Shown here piece by piece: positions 1 to 10,400 of a DNA stretch of 64,000 bases. Location: the NCBI RefSeq assembly GCF_000375465.1, contig NZ_AQXH01000001.1, forward strand, positions 186,130 to 250,129, read 5' to 3'. Numbering within the stretch: position 1 is the stretch's first letter; each line of letters opens with the position of its first letter. Made by a program: the position numbers and the translations under genes. A model generated the notes under the pieces. That model saw only the letters and a list, made by a program, of their open reading frames with translations. It was not told the DNA's origin and did no database searches. The DNA comes from Balneola vulgaris DSM 17893. Lineage in GTDB: Bacteria; Bacteroidota; Rhodothermia; Balneolales; Balneolaceae.

Positions 1-939
1 TGTGCCTACACCAAAAATATCAATAGGGGCTTTTTGATCAAGTAAACTTTTGATTAAATGCTCATCTAACTGATTCGAAACTGCAATTTTAACATCTGGA
101 AAACCAGCTTCATCAAGTTGTTTGCGCGCTTTTTTGGATAGATAGGCTAAATCACCACTATCTAATCGAATGGCTTGTAGAGCAAAACCTTGATCTTTTA
201 ATTCCTGCGCTATAGTGATAGCATTAGGGATGCCTTGTTCTAGTGTATCATATGTGTCTACTAGTAATACACAAAGCTCAGGATAATACTTCGCATAGGT
301 TCTAAAAGCGGTGAGTTCATCCTCAAAGGATTGAATCCACGAATGCGCCATGGTCCCACTTATATTAAGACCATAGGCTAATCCAGCATAAACATTCGAG
401 GTACCATCAAGTCCTCCAATAATCGAGGCTTTACTAGCTTGAACGCCACCAAAGCCTTGCGATCTTCGTAACCCAAAGTCTAATACAGTACGCTCTCCAG
501 CGGCATGTTTGAGTCTGGCCGACTTTGTAGCAATCAGAGATTCAAAATTCACCAAATTGAGTAGAAGGGTTTCTATAATCTGAGTTTCAATCAAATTGCC
601 TTCAACTATGATGGCAGGGGTGTTATTAAAGATAATTTCGCCTTCACGTGCGGCTCTTATAGTTCCTTTGAATCGGAAGTCTTTGAGGTAACTAAGGAAT
701 GCATCGTGAAACCCGCGTTCTTTCAAATAATCCAATTCTGCTTCATGGAAATGGTAATCAGCAAGGATTTCTAGAAAATCTGAGATACCTGCAAAAACAA
801 CATAACCGCCTTTAAATGGGAGTTTTCTAAAAAAATAATCGAATACTGCAGTGTCGTTTTGCCGTCCCGATAAAAAATAGCCTTGAGCCATAGTGAGCTC
901 ATATAAATCGGTGTAGGTAGCTGGGTAGTTATGAAACAT
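1..939 (-). CDS. pncB: Nicotinate phosphoribosyltransferase, C-terminus cut by window edge
   Basis: Enzyme of the NAD salvage (Preiss-Handler) pathway that joins nicotinate to PRPP to give nicotinate mononucleotide; cytoplasmic. Translating the minus strand from the ATG at 939 gives 313 codons without a stop, beginning MFHNYPATYTDLYELTMAQG, the family's typical N-terminus. Further in are the GFGGVQAS and GTSNVYAG stretches, AIRLDSGDL around the phosphoribosyl-binding site, and IDIFGVGT at the window edge. The family is about 440-490 residues, so roughly a third is missing off the left end. It lies downstream of the lipoprotein gene at 1026 but behind a terminator, so it probably has its own promoter in the 86-base gap. 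Identification is secure from motifs alone. Confidence 0.93.
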   Translation of the reverse strand, partial: MFHNYPATYTDLYELTMAQGYFLSGRQNDTAVFDYFFRKLPFKGGYVVFAGISDFLEILADYHFHEAELDYLKERGFHDAFLSYLKDFRFKGTIRAAREGEIIFNNTPAIIVEGNLIETQIIETLLLNLVNFESLIATKSARLKHAAGERTVLDFGLRRSQGFGGVQASKASIIGGLDGTSNVYAGLAYGLNISGTMAHSWIQSFEDELTAFRTYAKYYPELCVLLVDTYDTLEQGIPNAITIAQELKDQGFALQAIRLDSGDLAYLSKKARKQLDEAGFPDVKIAVSNQLDEHLIKSLLDQKAPIDIFGVGT

Positions 940-960
940 AAAGGAGTTTTATTGACTCAA

Positions 961-996
961 AAAATAAAAAAAGGCTTTCAGAATATGAAAGCCTTT
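961..996 (-). terminator. Intrinsic terminator after the LpoB-like gene
   Basis: An 11-bp perfect stem (970-980 with 986-996, loop 981-985) is followed on the minus strand by a run of about ten nearly pure T (complement of 961-970). It ends the minus-strand lipoprotein transcript before pncB. Confidence 0.8.
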
Positions 997-1025
997 CAAA
1001 CTATAAATAATATGAAATAAATCGC

Positions 1026-1637
1026 TTAAGGTTGACCTCTATAGTTTCTTCGTTCAACCAACTTCTTGATCTTTTTATTGCCGATCCAAACCTTTTGATT
1101 GGTCTCAACATTCACGAATTCTAAGTTTACCGTATAGAATACTGCAAGAGTACGGTTATCAACAGTTTCATCAACTATAGAATTTATATTGCCAATAAGC
1201 ATAAAGTCGGCACCAAGTTCGCGAGCCATCTTTTTTGTACTCTCGTACGATGCATTGCTTTGTTGATCTAATCGCTCATCTCGAATTTGTTCTCTTTCTT
1301 CAGAGTTTGCTACTACCGATACTTCCCCAGAGTTTACAAAAGCACGTTCCATCTCTTTTGTGAATACCTCTGTATCGATATGCTCCATGCTTTCATTGCG
1401 TACTCTTCCAACTATAACCACTGGAGGCTTTTGATTCGATCTATTGAATCGATTCAACCATGGCTTGCTTAAAGCATCTGCAATCATCTCTTCGGCTACT
1501 AATCGAGCATCAGTGTCGTTCCAACGGCCTGAAAAGTCGGTAGTGGTATCCGTATCGATGCGAGTTATTTTTTGTGAGGGTCGACATCCTATCACTAAAA
1601 AAGCAGTGATAAAACTTAGTATTATATATTTCTTCAT
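1026..1637 (-). CDS. LpoB-like lipoprotein (penicillin-binding protein activator family)
   Basis: A 203-residue lipoprotein with a signal peptide and lipobox ending VIGC (Cys18). The rest resembles the LpoB/COG3417 family: a segment VVIVGRVRNESMEHIDTEVF, then an alpha/beta core with ELGADFMLIGNI and a C-terminal NLEFVNVETNQKVW strand. In Enterobacteria LpoB crosses the periplasm from the outer membrane to activate PBP1b; whether it does so here is inference. The upstream gene (1665-3032) is a COG3014-type lipoprotein 27 bases away, a pairing I recall from other bacteria, so the two are probably one transcript ending at the terminator at 961-996. The family assignment is good; the PBP partner is unknown. 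Confidence 0.75.
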   Translation of the reverse strand: MKKYIILSFITAFLVIGCRPSQKITRIDTDTTTDFSGRWNDTDARLVAEEMIADALSKPWLNRFNRSNQKPPVVIVGRVRNESMEHIDTEVFTKEMERAFVNSGEVSVVANSEEREQIRDERLDQQSNASYESTKKMARELGADFMLIGNINSIVDETVDNRTLAVFYTVNLEFVNVETNQKVWIGNKKIKKLVERRNYRGQP

Positions 1638-1664
1638 AATGGTGTTTGTTTAAAAGTTAAGTTC

Positions 1665-3032
1665 TTAATTCGCGTAAATAGATTCGATCAATTCAAGTTC
1701 AGTAGTAGGGGATACCTTTATGATATATTCATCATAATAAAGTACTCGTCCTCGATGATTCAGGTGTTCTATACGTACTGTATGTTCACCTTCAGGCAGT
1801 TGAATAACTTGTAGCCAAGCTTGGCCCGGCATAGTTTGCCATCCTCTTAAATCGGCTTTCTCACTTACTTCCTGTCCAATAAATCCGAGAAGCGAGATAA
1901 GTTCTCCTAACCACTTTTTTTCTTTCTTAACCACATTCGATACCCATTTAGTACCTGTTGCTTTGGCTAGAGCCCGGGTAAGTGCGCGTGCATATATGAT
2001 TGGTTCTTTAGCTGAATATACTTCTGCAGCAACTTTATCCATTTCTTCAACTAAATCTAAATGAATATTTAGGGTGTCGTTTATTACTGCTCGCACAAAC
2101 TGCACTTCCGATGGTTGTACTTGAATACTTGGGAATGCGAACTTGATATAAAAATCATCATCACTGTCCTCTTCGTCATCATCAATAAAAATACGTGCGG
2201 TGGACTCTACTTTAACGGGAGCACGACCTGTAAAGCCTGCAAGTAGTACATTATAATTATTTGGGGAGATTAACTTTGTGTGATCAATAGAAGAGGAGCT
2301 TCGTGAGACTGAAAGCAATTCCTGTTCTTGAAGGGCTATGCTTAATTTTTCACTTTCAATGCGAGCATCATCAAAGTCTCCAGATTTAGCATACAATACA
2401 GCCGCTAAGTAATGGCTTAAAGCACTGTTTTGAATGTTTATCTTTTTCGAACTCCAATCAGTGGTTTTATTCGAGTCTGATTTCGCAAACGCTTCGGCAA
2501 TACCTTTTATCTTGATATCGAGTTGCTCCATTTTGTACACCATTCTGCGCGTCTCAACAAGTGCGGCGTCCCAATCTTGCAACTGAATATAATTGAGTGC
2601 CTTAAAGCTGTTTAGGTATATATCTTCATACGGCTCGCCATCATACACAAGGTTATTATCGTTGCCTAAAAAACTAGCTACGCCTCTACTGATGCTTTTT
2701 GTGTAATTCTGGTCAATTAAGTTCTCAGCTTCGGTTAGATACATGCTGCTAGAATCATATTTGCCTGAAAAATGATAGATAATGCCGCTTTCAAGGTTAT
2801 ATAGTACCTGATCTTTGCTTCTGTAAATGTCATCTTGTTTGTACTTCTTCAGCAGCGCTTCACTTTCGAGATAATTTCCCTCTTCAAAACTTCTCCTTAA
2901 ATCATCTTGGGCATGATCTAACATATAAGAATGGCAACCACTTAGTAAAATAGACACCCCTAGAAGCAGTGAGAAAAAGGCGCTTTGCTTGACCAATGAT
3001 AAATTTTTATATGAACTTGCAATGACTTTCAA
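1665..3032 (-). CDS. COG3014-like outer-membrane lipoprotein with TPR-like N-terminal half
   Basis: A 455-residue protein with a hydrophobic signal segment (about residues 17-32) and lipobox LLSGC (Cys33). Residues about 45-240 are helical with TPR-like periodicity (YLESEALLKKY, YDSSSMYLTEAENLI, DWDAALVETRRM, GDFDDARIESEKL), as in uncharacterised COG3014 proteins. Residues 290-300 are a short acidic stretch (DDDEEDSDDD). The C-terminal part contains a Gly/Trp-rich segment (LRGWQTMPGQAW) and ends with beta-strands resembling a carbohydrate- or peptidoglycan-binding fold. It is first in a likely two-gene unit with the LpoB-like lipoprotein, suggesting a shared role in cell-wall synthesis. Function is not established; the family name is recalled from overall pattern. 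Confidence 0.65.
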   Translation of the reverse strand: MKVIASSYKNLSLVKQSAFFSLLLGVSILLSGCHSYMLDHAQDDLRRSFEEGNYLESEALLKKYKQDDIYRSKDQVLYNLESGIIYHFSGKYDSSSMYLTEAENLIDQNYTKSISRGVASFLGNDNNLVYDGEPYEDIYLNSFKALNYIQLQDWDAALVETRRMVYKMEQLDIKIKGIAEAFAKSDSNKTTDWSSKKINIQNSALSHYLAAVLYAKSGDFDDARIESEKLSIALQEQELLSVSRSSSSIDHTKLISPNNYNVLLAGFTGRAPVKVESTARIFIDDDEEDSDDDFYIKFAFPSIQVQPSEVQFVRAVINDTLNIHLDLVEEMDKVAAEVYSAKEPIIYARALTRALAKATGTKWVSNVVKKEKKWLGELISLLGFIGQEVSEKADLRGWQTMPGQAWLQVIQLPEGEHTVRIEHLNHRGRVLYYDEYIIKVSPTTELELIESIYAN

Positions 3033-3108
3033 ATCAGATACAATAAGTTGGTGCCTGCTTAGTATATTCAGCAGAGTTTTAATTTTAGACTAATAGTACG
3101 TTAAATCT

Positions 3109-4722
3109 TTGAGACGGATATATCACATAAACGTGTTACTGTTTGTAGCACTTATACTTTCTTGCGCAACGCCTACTCGGCCTACAGGTGGACCACCCGA
3201 CAAAGAAGGACCTAAGATAGAGAAAACTGTACCAGAAACAGGTACGATTAATTATACCGACCAAAAATTTGAGTTCCATTTTTCAGAGTTTGTAAATCGA
3301 AGTACGTTTGAAAAAGAGCTGTCGATAGAACCTGATTTAGGCATTGAGTACGAGGTAAATTGGAAGCGTAAACGAGCTACCGTCGAGTTTAAAGAAGCTT
3401 TTCCTGATTCCACTACCATTATTTTGACCGTTGGTGCCAATACCACCGATATGAGGAATAATAAAATGGGAGCCCCCATTCAGTTGGCCATTTCAACGGG
3501 AGATGACATTGATGATGGAAGGGTATATGGGCAAATAAAGAATGCCGAAGATGGTAAGGCAAGAGCAGGTCAAAAGGTTCTATTGTATAGAAGCCCAGTA
3601 GACTTAAACAACGCAGCGACCTATATAGCTGAAACTGATACGGGTGGTGTATTTAATTTTGGTTATTTACGCGAAGGTACCTACAAAGCCATTATGGTGG
3701 ATGACAGAAATATAAACCGAACTTGGGATCGAGGTAGAGAAAAGGCACTTCCATTTAATATCGAGTTCTTGGAATTAGAAAAAGGCGCTACCGATACATT
3801 AGATGTAGCCTATTGGGTTGATGCTGATACAACTCGTCCTGAATTGCAAGGTGTAGGCCTGCTATCTACAAACAGACTACGCTTACGATTTAGTGAAGAA
3901 GTGCGATTTACTCCTTCAACCAATATTCAAGTATTAGACACTCTTGGACAAACATATACCACGGCATTCCCACTGTATATTCCCCAAGACGAGGCCTATA
4001 TCGCTTTTGCTTATGCTAGAAATAACTTAAATGCAGATGAGGTTTATAATATTCAAGTTGAAGGTATTATGGACCTTTCGGGTAATGAAGCTATAGCGGA
4101 TTTAGATCCATTCATGGGTTCAAACCAAGCAGATACCGTTAGGCAAGATATTATCACATTCAATGGTGAAAACGGCTTATATCCTAATCAGCCATTAGTA
4201 ATAGAATATACAAAGCCTATAACCGACCCAATGGTGACCGATTCAACGGTTATAGTGGAAGGGGAAGTGGATTTCAAAAACTGGCCCAATGTTTCTATAC
4301 TCGATAATAAATTAACCATTCCTCCACAAGAGAATTGGCTTGAAGGGGTAGATTACAAGTTTTTAGTTTGGAACCCTGGGACTCAAAGGCGACAATTGAT
4401 AAGCATTGATATATGGGATGTGGTAGATTTTGGTAGCGTGGAATTAAATATTGAATCAGCTGATAGTAGTGAGTCATTTCGAGTGTTGTTATTCGATGAA
4501 ACTAACTTAGTAGATGTCGATACTTCAACAACATCTACCTTATTCTTGGATAATTTGCCTCCCATCAGTTATACACTCGTTGTTTTTGCAGATCAAAATG
4601 GAAACGGGATTTGGGATGCAGGTTCTGTTGATCCCTTTATTAAACCTGAGCCTTTTTACATTCAAAACTCCTTAAATGTACAAAAAGGTTTTACCTCAGA
4701 TGTAAGCATAGATTTTAGATGA
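3109..4722 (+). CDS. Ig-like-domain lipoprotein
   Basis: A 537-residue lipoprotein with signal peptide and lipobox ILSC (Cys19). Directly after it comes a Pro/Gly linker (PTRPTGGPPDKEGPKI) and a bacterial Ig-like domain (SbsA/Big_5 type, about residues 33-135), a pattern frequent in Bacteroidota. A second Ig-like repeat (TRPELQGVGLLSTNRLRLRF) starts near residue 243; residues 138-200 look like a SpaA/prealbumin fold, and the C-terminus has a calcium-loop-like stretch (DQNGNGIWDAG). The only usable start is TTG at 3109, because a TAG stop lies in frame at 3094 and no ATG gives the signal peptide. The last codons overlap the MscS gene (ATGA at 4719), so the two are translationally coupled. Exact role unknown; outer-membrane surface display is inferred. 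Confidence 0.75.
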   Translation: MRRIYHINVLLFVALILSCATPTRPTGGPPDKEGPKIEKTVPETGTINYTDQKFEFHFSEFVNRSTFEKELSIEPDLGIEYEVNWKRKRATVEFKEAFPDSTTIILTVGANTTDMRNNKMGAPIQLAISTGDDIDDGRVYGQIKNAEDGKARAGQKVLLYRSPVDLNNAATYIAETDTGGVFNFGYLREGTYKAIMVDDRNINRTWDRGREKALPFNIEFLELEKGATDTLDVAYWVDADTTRPELQGVGLLSTNRLRLRFSEEVRFTPSTNIQVLDTLGQTYTTAFPLYIPQDEAYIAFAYARNNLNADEVYNIQVEGIMDLSGNEAIADLDPFMGSNQADTVRQDIITFNGENGLYPNQPLVIEYTKPITDPMVTDSTVIVEGEVDFKNWPNVSILDNKLTIPPQENWLEGVDYKFLVWNPGTQRRQLISIDIWDVVDFGSVELNIESADSSESFRVLLFDETNLVDVDTSTTSTLFLDNLPPISYTLVVFADQNGNGIWDAGSVDPFIKPEPFYIQNSLNVQKGFTSDVSIDFR

Positions 4723-5591
4723 TAGAAGAAATTAAACAACTCATTCTCGACAATTATACACTCCTATTGAGTATAGGTGCCATATTTTTGGTTACTGTAC
4801 TTGGAGCAATGCTTTCAACTCGATTGTTTAGAATGGCTATTAAGAAATCAGAGGAAGTAGGGGATTCAAACCTTACCAATTTGAAGTTCTTAAAAAGAGG
4901 TATAAATGTACTTATATACATTGTTGGGATAGGTTTAGCGATATATGTAATTCCATCGCTTCGTTTTTTAGCTAAGTCGATGTTTGCCAGTGCTGGGCTT
5001 TTAGCTATTGCCATTGGTTTTGCGGCTCAACAAGCCCTCTCAAATATTGTTGGTGGAATCTTCATTGTAATATTTAAGCCTTATAAAATTGGCGATCGTA
5101 TTCAGGTAAAAACAGATTTAATGGGGGTAATTGAAGATATCAACCTTCGCCACACGGTAATTCGTAATTATGAAAATAAGCGCATTATCATTCCTAACTC
5201 TGTAATCAGTAACGAAGTAGTTATTAATTCTAACTACGCTGACAGTAAGATTATAAAATGGATTGATATGTCTATTAGCTATGACTCTGATATAGATCTA
5301 GCTAGAAAAATCATGCAAGAGGAAGTGCAAGCTCATCCAAACTTCATTGATGGGCGAACACCTGAGCAGTTAGCTAATGAAGACCCACTAGTGCCGGTAA
5401 GGGTTATGTCGATGGGAGAATCATCGGTTAACCTACGAGCATGGGCTTGGGCCGAGGAGCCATCCAAAGCTTTTGTGATGGGAACTGAACTCCTAGAAAG
5501 CATAAAAAAACGATTCGACAAAGAAGGGGTAGAAATTCCATATCCACACCGAACCATTGTGTATAAAGAAAAGCCGGGTAGTGACGGATAA
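4719..5591 (+). CDS. mscS: Small-conductance mechanosensitive channel (MscS family)
   Basis: A 290-residue inner-membrane channel that opens under membrane tension to release solutes after osmotic downshock. Three transmembrane helices lie in residues 10-30, 60-80 and 85-115. The pore helix carries the characteristic small-residue pattern AGLLAIAIGFAAQQALSNIV, followed by the family's GGIFIVIFKPYKIGD and a beta-domain with RNYENKRIIIPNS. Length is typical of the short MscS class (286 in E. coli). Its ATG overlaps the stop codon of the upstream lipoprotein by 4 bases. Identification is secure. Confidence 0.93.
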   Translation: MIEEIKQLILDNYTLLLSIGAIFLVTVLGAMLSTRLFRMAIKKSEEVGDSNLTNLKFLKRGINVLIYIVGIGLAIYVIPSLRFLAKSMFASAGLLAIAIGFAAQQALSNIVGGIFIVIFKPYKIGDRIQVKTDLMGVIEDINLRHTVIRNYENKRIIIPNSVISNEVVINSNYADSKIIKWIDMSISYDSDIDLARKIMQEEVQAHPNFIDGRTPEQLANEDPLVPVRVMSMGESSVNLRAWAWAEEPSKAFVMGTELLESIKKRFDKEGVEIPYPHRTIVYKEKPGSDG

Positions 5592-5680
5592 ATAGGATTA
5601 AGCTTCAGAAAAATTACATCTACCCTAAGATTTCACTATTTTGTGGAATCGCTTCCATAAAAGATAATTTAAAGTAAAGT

Positions 5681-8600
5681 ATGTCAGTACAAACCGAAAA
5701 ATCTGTGAACGATTCTAAAGACGATAAGTATCCATTTAGTTTAACAGAACCACATAAGCCCACAAATAAAGTGCGCTTTGTAACCGCTGCAAGTTTATTT
5801 GATGGGCATGATGCCAGTATTAATATCATGCGTCGCATTTTGCAAAGCTCTGGTGTTGAGGTTATACATTTGGGGCATAACAGATCTGTTCATGAAATTG
5901 TAAACTGTGCAATTCAAGAAGACGTGCAAGGGATTGCCATCAGTTCTTATCAAGGTGGTCACGTTGAGTACTTTAAGTACATGATTGAACTCCTCAATGA
6001 ACAAGGTGCGGGCCACATCAAAGTATTTGGTGGTGGAGGTGGTGTAATTGTTCAGGATGAAATTGACGATTTACATGCAGCAGGCGTTTCTAGAATATTC
6101 TCTGTAGACGATGGAAGTGATATGGGGCTTCAGGGAATGATTAACTACATGATTCACGAATGTGATTATGACCCTGTAAGCTTAAAAAATGTAGACTTAA
6201 GTAAAGCTGTAGAAAAAGATCCAGGCGCGCTTGCAAGGGCTATTACAGCCTTAGAAAATGAGAATGAAGAGGTTCTATCTTTTAAAGATGGTCAACTCAT
6301 ATTAGCTGACGGTACAGAACTAGCATCCGAAGCTGCAAAGACAATCCCTGTGTTAGGTATTACAGGAACAGGTGGTGCTGGTAAAAGTTCATTGACAGAT
6401 GAAATCGTTCTAAGGTTTTTAACAGAATTTGAGGAGATGAACATCGGTATTATCTCTGTGGATCCTTCTAAAATTAAGACAGGTGGGGCTTTATTAGGCG
6501 ATAGAATCCGGATGAATAGTATAGACACTGAACGTGTTTATATGCGAAGTTTAGCCACCCGTGCATCTAATCGGAGTACAAGTGCAGCGCTTAACGGGGC
6601 TATAGAGCTGTATAAGCAAGCGGGGTTCGATTTAATCATTGTTGAAACGAGTGGTATTGGTCAAAGCGGTACAGAAATCGTTGATATTGCAGATATTCCG
6701 ATTTATGTAATGACCTCAGAATACGGTGCAGCAACTCAGCTTGAAAAAATTAACATGCTGGATTTAGCCGATATCGTAGTACTAAACAAATTTGAGAAGA
6801 AGGGATCATTAGATGCTATTCGTGATATTAGAAAGCAAATGATTCGAAATAGGGGAGAATGGCATGCAAAACCTGAAGAAATGCCAGTTTACCCAACAAT
6901 TGCTGCTCAATTCAACGATCAAGGAGTAAATAACCTATTTGCTGCAATAGTTGAAAAGATCAATGCGAAGTATTCGTTTGAATGGGCACCAAAAATCTAT
7001 ACTGATCCTACTCCAGCCGAGAATATTCAAGCACAAGCTATCATCCCAGGAAAAAGAGTTAGATATCTATCTGAGATTTCAGAAACTGTTAGAGGCTATC
7101 ATGAATGGTCTGAACAACAAGCGGAGATCGCAACGAAATTAGATCAGGTAAGAGGGACTTTAGATCAACTAAAGAGCTGGAAACCTGATAATAAAGAGGT
7201 TCTAGAGAACGACCTCACCAAGATGGAAGAACATTGGATTTCTGAATTAGACTCAACTCCGAAAAAGATTCTTGATGGTTGGGACGAACTGTATAATCGT
7301 TACAAGCAAGAGACTTTTGATGTTCAAATCCGTGATCGAGTGATTAAAAATCAATTGTATCGTGAAAGCTTAAGTGGATTGAAAATCCCAAGAGTAGCCC
7401 TTCCAGATACTAAAAGTGCTGGTGATCGTCTCAAGTTCGCTCTAAAAGAAAACTTACCAGGCTACTTCCCTTACACAGCAGGTGTGTTTCCATTCAAAAG
7501 GGAAGGAGAAGACCCCACACGAATGTTTGCGGGTGAGGGAACTCCAGAAAGAACCAACAAACGATTCCATTTTGTAAGTGAAGGTTTAGAAGCCGCGCGA
7601 TTATCAACGGCTTTTGATTCGGTGACTCTGTATGGTGAAGATCCTGGATACCGTCCTGATATCTATGGAAAGATTGGTAATTCTGGGGTAAGCATCTGTA
7701 CACTCGATGACATGAAGAAACTGTATTCTGGATTCGAATTAACAAAGCCGACTACTTCTGTTTCGATGACCATCAATGGTCCGGCTCCAATGATCTTAGC
7801 AATGTTTATGAATACAGCTATCGATCAAGAAATAGAGCGCTACTTGAAAGCCGAAGGGAAGTGGGAAGAAGCACTTAAAAAGATCGAAAAGAAATACCAA
7901 GAAATTGGAGTGCCTGTTCCTAAATACTCGAATGATATTCCTGCTGGTAATGACATGTTTGGTCTTGGGCTACTTGGAGTTACAGGAGATGAGTTAGTGA
8001 TCAGTGAGGTGTATAATAAGATTAAAGCTCAAACTCTAAGTGTAGTTAGAGGAACTGTTCAGGCGGATATTCTTAAGGAAGATCAAGCTCAAAATACCTG
8101 TATTTTCTCTACTGAGTTTGCGCTTAAAATGATGGGTGATATTCAGGAGTATTTCACAGAACACAAGGTGAGGAATTACTACTCCGTTTCAATCTCTGGA
8201 TATCATATTGCTGAAGCGGGCGCCAATCCTGTAACGCAGGCTGCACTTACACTCGCAAACGGCTTTACCTACGTAGAATACTATTTAGCACGTGGTTTAA
8301 GCGTTGATGACTTCGCGCATAACCTGTCATTCTTCTTCAGTAATGGTTTAGATCCTGAATACGCCGTAATTGGTCGTGTTGCTCGTAGGATATGGGCCGT
8401 TGCTATGAAGAATAGATATGAAGCCAACGACCGTTCGCAAAAGCTGAAATATCATATTCAAACTAGTGGACGTTCATTGCATGCTCAAGAAATTCAGTTT
8501 AACGATATCCGTACAACACTACAGGCATTATTAGCGATTTATGATAATTGTAACTCATTGCATACCAATGCTTATGATGAAGCAATTACCACACCAACTG

Positions 8601-9148
8601 AGGAGTCAGTACGTAGAGCATTAGCCATTCAGATGATCATTAATAAAGAAATGGGAACGGCTAAAAACGAAAACATAAATCAAGGTTCGTACTTTATTAA
8701 CGAACTTACTGATTTAGTGGAAGAAGCTATTTTGGCTGAATTCGATAGAATCACGGAACGTGGTGGCGTACTCGGTGCTATGGAGAGTATGTATCAGCGT
8801 GGCAAGATTCAGGATGAAAGCCTCTATTACGAAACGAAGAAGCATACCGGTGAGCTTCCTATTATCGGTGTGAACACATTCTTGAAAGAAGGTGTGGAAG
8901 AGGAGCAAAAGCCAATCGAGTTGATCCGTTCTACGGAAGAGGAGAAAAAGCAACAGATTGATAACCTCGAAGCATTCTGGAAACGCAATGAGGATAGAAG
9001 TCCTGCAGCTATCGAACGATTAAAAGAAGTGGCTAGGAACAACGGTAATCTCTTCGAAGAACTAATGGAGACTGTTAAAGTGGCTTCATTGGGTCAAATA
9101 TCCCATGCATTGTATGAAGTAGGTGGTCAATATCGCCGAAATATGTAA
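5681..9148 (+). CDS. icmF: Fused isobutyryl-CoA mutase IcmF (B12 domain, G-protein chaperone, mutase)
   Basis: Adenosylcobalamin-dependent enzyme that interconverts isobutyryl-CoA and n-butyryl-CoA, with its own MeaB-like GTPase for cofactor loading. Order: B12-binding domain (residues about 25-160) with the DGHDAS motif at 41-46 whose His43 is the cobalt ligand; GTPase domain (about 215-430) with P-loop GTGGAGKSS near 228-236 and NKFEKK; a linker; and the mutase TIM barrel (about 560-1155). At the positions that bind the carboxylate in methylmalonyl-CoA mutase (Tyr89 and Arg207 of the P. shermanii enzyme), my alignment puts Phe616 (TRMFAGEG) and Gln804 (DQAQNTCIF), the IcmF pair. That argues against methylmalonyl-CoA as substrate. 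Length 1155 is slightly above the usual 1090. It is monocistronic, ending at a bidirectional terminator. Confidence 0.9.
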   Translation: MSVQTEKSVNDSKDDKYPFSLTEPHKPTNKVRFVTAASLFDGHDASINIMRRILQSSGVEVIHLGHNRSVHEIVNCAIQEDVQGIAISSYQGGHVEYFKYMIELLNEQGAGHIKVFGGGGGVIVQDEIDDLHAAGVSRIFSVDDGSDMGLQGMINYMIHECDYDPVSLKNVDLSKAVEKDPGALARAITALENENEEVLSFKDGQLILADGTELASEAAKTIPVLGITGTGGAGKSSLTDEIVLRFLTEFEEMNIGIISVDPSKIKTGGALLGDRIRMNSIDTERVYMRSLATRASNRSTSAALNGAIELYKQAGFDLIIVETSGIGQSGTEIVDIADIPIYVMTSEYGAATQLEKINMLDLADIVVLNKFEKKGSLDAIRDIRKQMIRNRGEWHAKPEEMPVYPTIAAQFNDQGVNNLFAAIVEKINAKYSFEWAPKIYTDPTPAENIQAQAIIPGKRVRYLSEISETVRGYHEWSEQQAEIATKLDQVRGTLDQLKSWKPDNKEVLENDLTKMEEHWISELDSTPKKILDGWDELYNRYKQETFDVQIRDRVIKNQLYRESLSGLKIPRVALPDTKSAGDRLKFALKENLPGYFPYTAGVFPFKREGEDPTRMFAGEGTPERTNKRFHFVSEGLEAARLSTAFDSVTLYGEDPGYRPDIYGKIGNSGVSICTLDDMKKLYSGFELTKPTTSVSMTINGPAPMILAMFMNTAIDQEIERYLKAEGKWEEALKKIEKKYQEIGVPVPKYSNDIPAGNDMFGLGLLGVTGDELVISEVYNKIKAQTLSVVRGTVQADILKEDQAQNTCIFSTEFALKMMGDIQEYFTEHKVRNYYSVSISGYHIAEAGANPVTQAALTLANGFTYVEYYLARGLSVDDFAHNLSFFFSNGLDPEYAVIGRVARRIWAVAMKNRYEANDRSQKLKYHIQTSGRSLHAQEIQFNDIRTTLQALLAIYDNCNSLHTNAYDEAITTPTEESVRRALAIQMIINKEMGTAKNENINQGSYFINELTDLVEEAILAEFDRITERGGVLGAMESMYQRGKIQDESLYYETKKHTGELPIIGVNTFLKEGVEEEQKPIELIRSTEEEKKQQIDNLEAFWKRNEDRSPAAIERLKEVARNNGNLFEELMETVKVASLGQISHALYEVGGQYRRNM

Positions 9149-9166
9149 CAAGCATTACATTTCAAT

Positions 9167-9196
9167 AAAAAAGGCTTCCACATGGAAGCCTTTTTT
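9167..9196. terminator. Bidirectional intrinsic terminator between icmF and acr3
   Basis: A 13-bp stem (9167-9179 with 9184-9196, loop acat) has six A on the left and six T on the right, so it can stop transcription from both convergent genes. Confidence 0.85.
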
Positions 9197-9229
9197 GTAT
9201 CAAGTAAGTAATGTGGTGATATTTTACTT

Positions 9230-10282
9230 CTAAGCTACTGAAGCTTTGTTTTGGTAGTATTTGTCTTTTAACCAGAATGAAACTCTTACAAGTAGAATTA
9301 GGGCGGGTACTTCAACAAGTGGACCTATTACTCCAGTAAATGCTTGGCCCGAGTTCAAACCGAACACGGCAATAGCTACAGCAATGGCTAATTCAAAGTT
9401 ATTACCAGCAGCAGTGAATGAAATCGCGGCGTTCTTATCATATTCAGCTCCTAAGGCTTTGCTAACAAAAAACCCGATTAGGTACATAACTGTGAAGTAA
9501 ATAAGCAGTGGGATGGCAATTTCAACAACATCCATAGGAATCTGAATGATCATCTCACCCTTCAGAGAGAACATTACCACAATGGTAAATAGGAGTGCGA
9601 TAAGCGTTAAGGGCGATATGCGTGGTAAGAATTGGTTTTCATACCACTCACGACCTTTCATTCTAACTAATACTATTCTACTTAAAGCGCCTAAGGCAAA
9701 AGGAATACCCAGATAAATAGCTACACTTTCAGCGATGGTAATTATGGATATATCGACGATAGCGCCTTCGAAACCAAAATAGGGTGGAAGAATGGTTATG
9801 AATATCCACGCATAAAAACTGTATGCGAATACCTGAAAGATGCTATTCAGTGCAACCAGGCCGGCACCATATTCACTACTTCCTTCAGCTAAATCATTCC
9901 AGACTAGAACCATGGCAATACACCGTGCAAGGCCAATTAGTATTAAGCCTATCATGTATTCAGGCTGGTCGTTTAAGAATATAACAGCCAATGAAAACAT
10001 TAAAATGGGGCCTACTATCCAATTCAGGAATAACGAAATGGACAATATCTTAACATTACGGAACACTTTGGGCAACAATGCATAATCCACTTTAGCTAAT
10101 GGTGGATACATCATCAATATCAGCCCGATTGCAATTGGGATATTAGTTGAACCGCTTGAATAATTGTTAATTGTATTTGGGAAGTCGGGGAAGAAATATC
10201 CGATTCCAACTCCTACAAACATGGCTAAGAAAATCCATACAGTTAGGTAAGAGTCTAAAAAATTTAGTTTTTTGGAGGCCAT
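9230..10282 (-). CDS. acr3: ACR3-family arsenite efflux permease
   Basis: A 350-residue, roughly ten-helix inner-membrane permease that exports arsenite (some members antimonite) using the proton motive force. Family signatures: [16 protein letters not shown] after the first helices, [10 protein letters not shown], and [11 protein letters not shown], whose Cys is the conserved residue needed for transport. A second signature near the end is [20 protein letters not shown]. No arsR regulator or arsC reductase is next to it; it sits alone between terminators and is divergent from the oxidase gene at 10401. Regulation cannot be read from the upstream 118 bases: I saw no clear ArsR operator. Identification is secure. 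Confidence 0.92.
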   Translation of the reverse strand: MASKKLNFLDSYLTVWIFLAMFVGVGIGYFFPDFPNTINNYSSGSTNIPIAIGLILMMYPPLAKVDYALLPKVFRNVKILSISLFLNWIVGPILMFSLAVIFLNDQPEYMIGLILIGLARCIAMVLVWNDLAEGSSEYGAGLVALNSIFQVFAYSFYAWIFITILPPYFGFEGAIVDISIITIAESVAIYLGIPFALGALSRIVLVRMKGREWYENQFLPRISPLTLIALLFTIVVMFSLKGEMIIQIPMDVVEIAIPLLIYFTVMYLIGFFVSKALGAEYDKNAAISFTAAGNNFELAIAVAIAVFGLNSGQAFTGVIGPLVEVPALILLVRVSFWLKDKYYQNKASVA

Positions 10283-10400
10283 TCTACCGTTGAAAATTTA
10301 TAGATGATAATTACATTGCAATATTACGATTAAATAAGCTTGAAGTAAACCACGAAAAGGAGATAGTGTTGATTGATGTTGTAAAAATTTATGGACTCCT

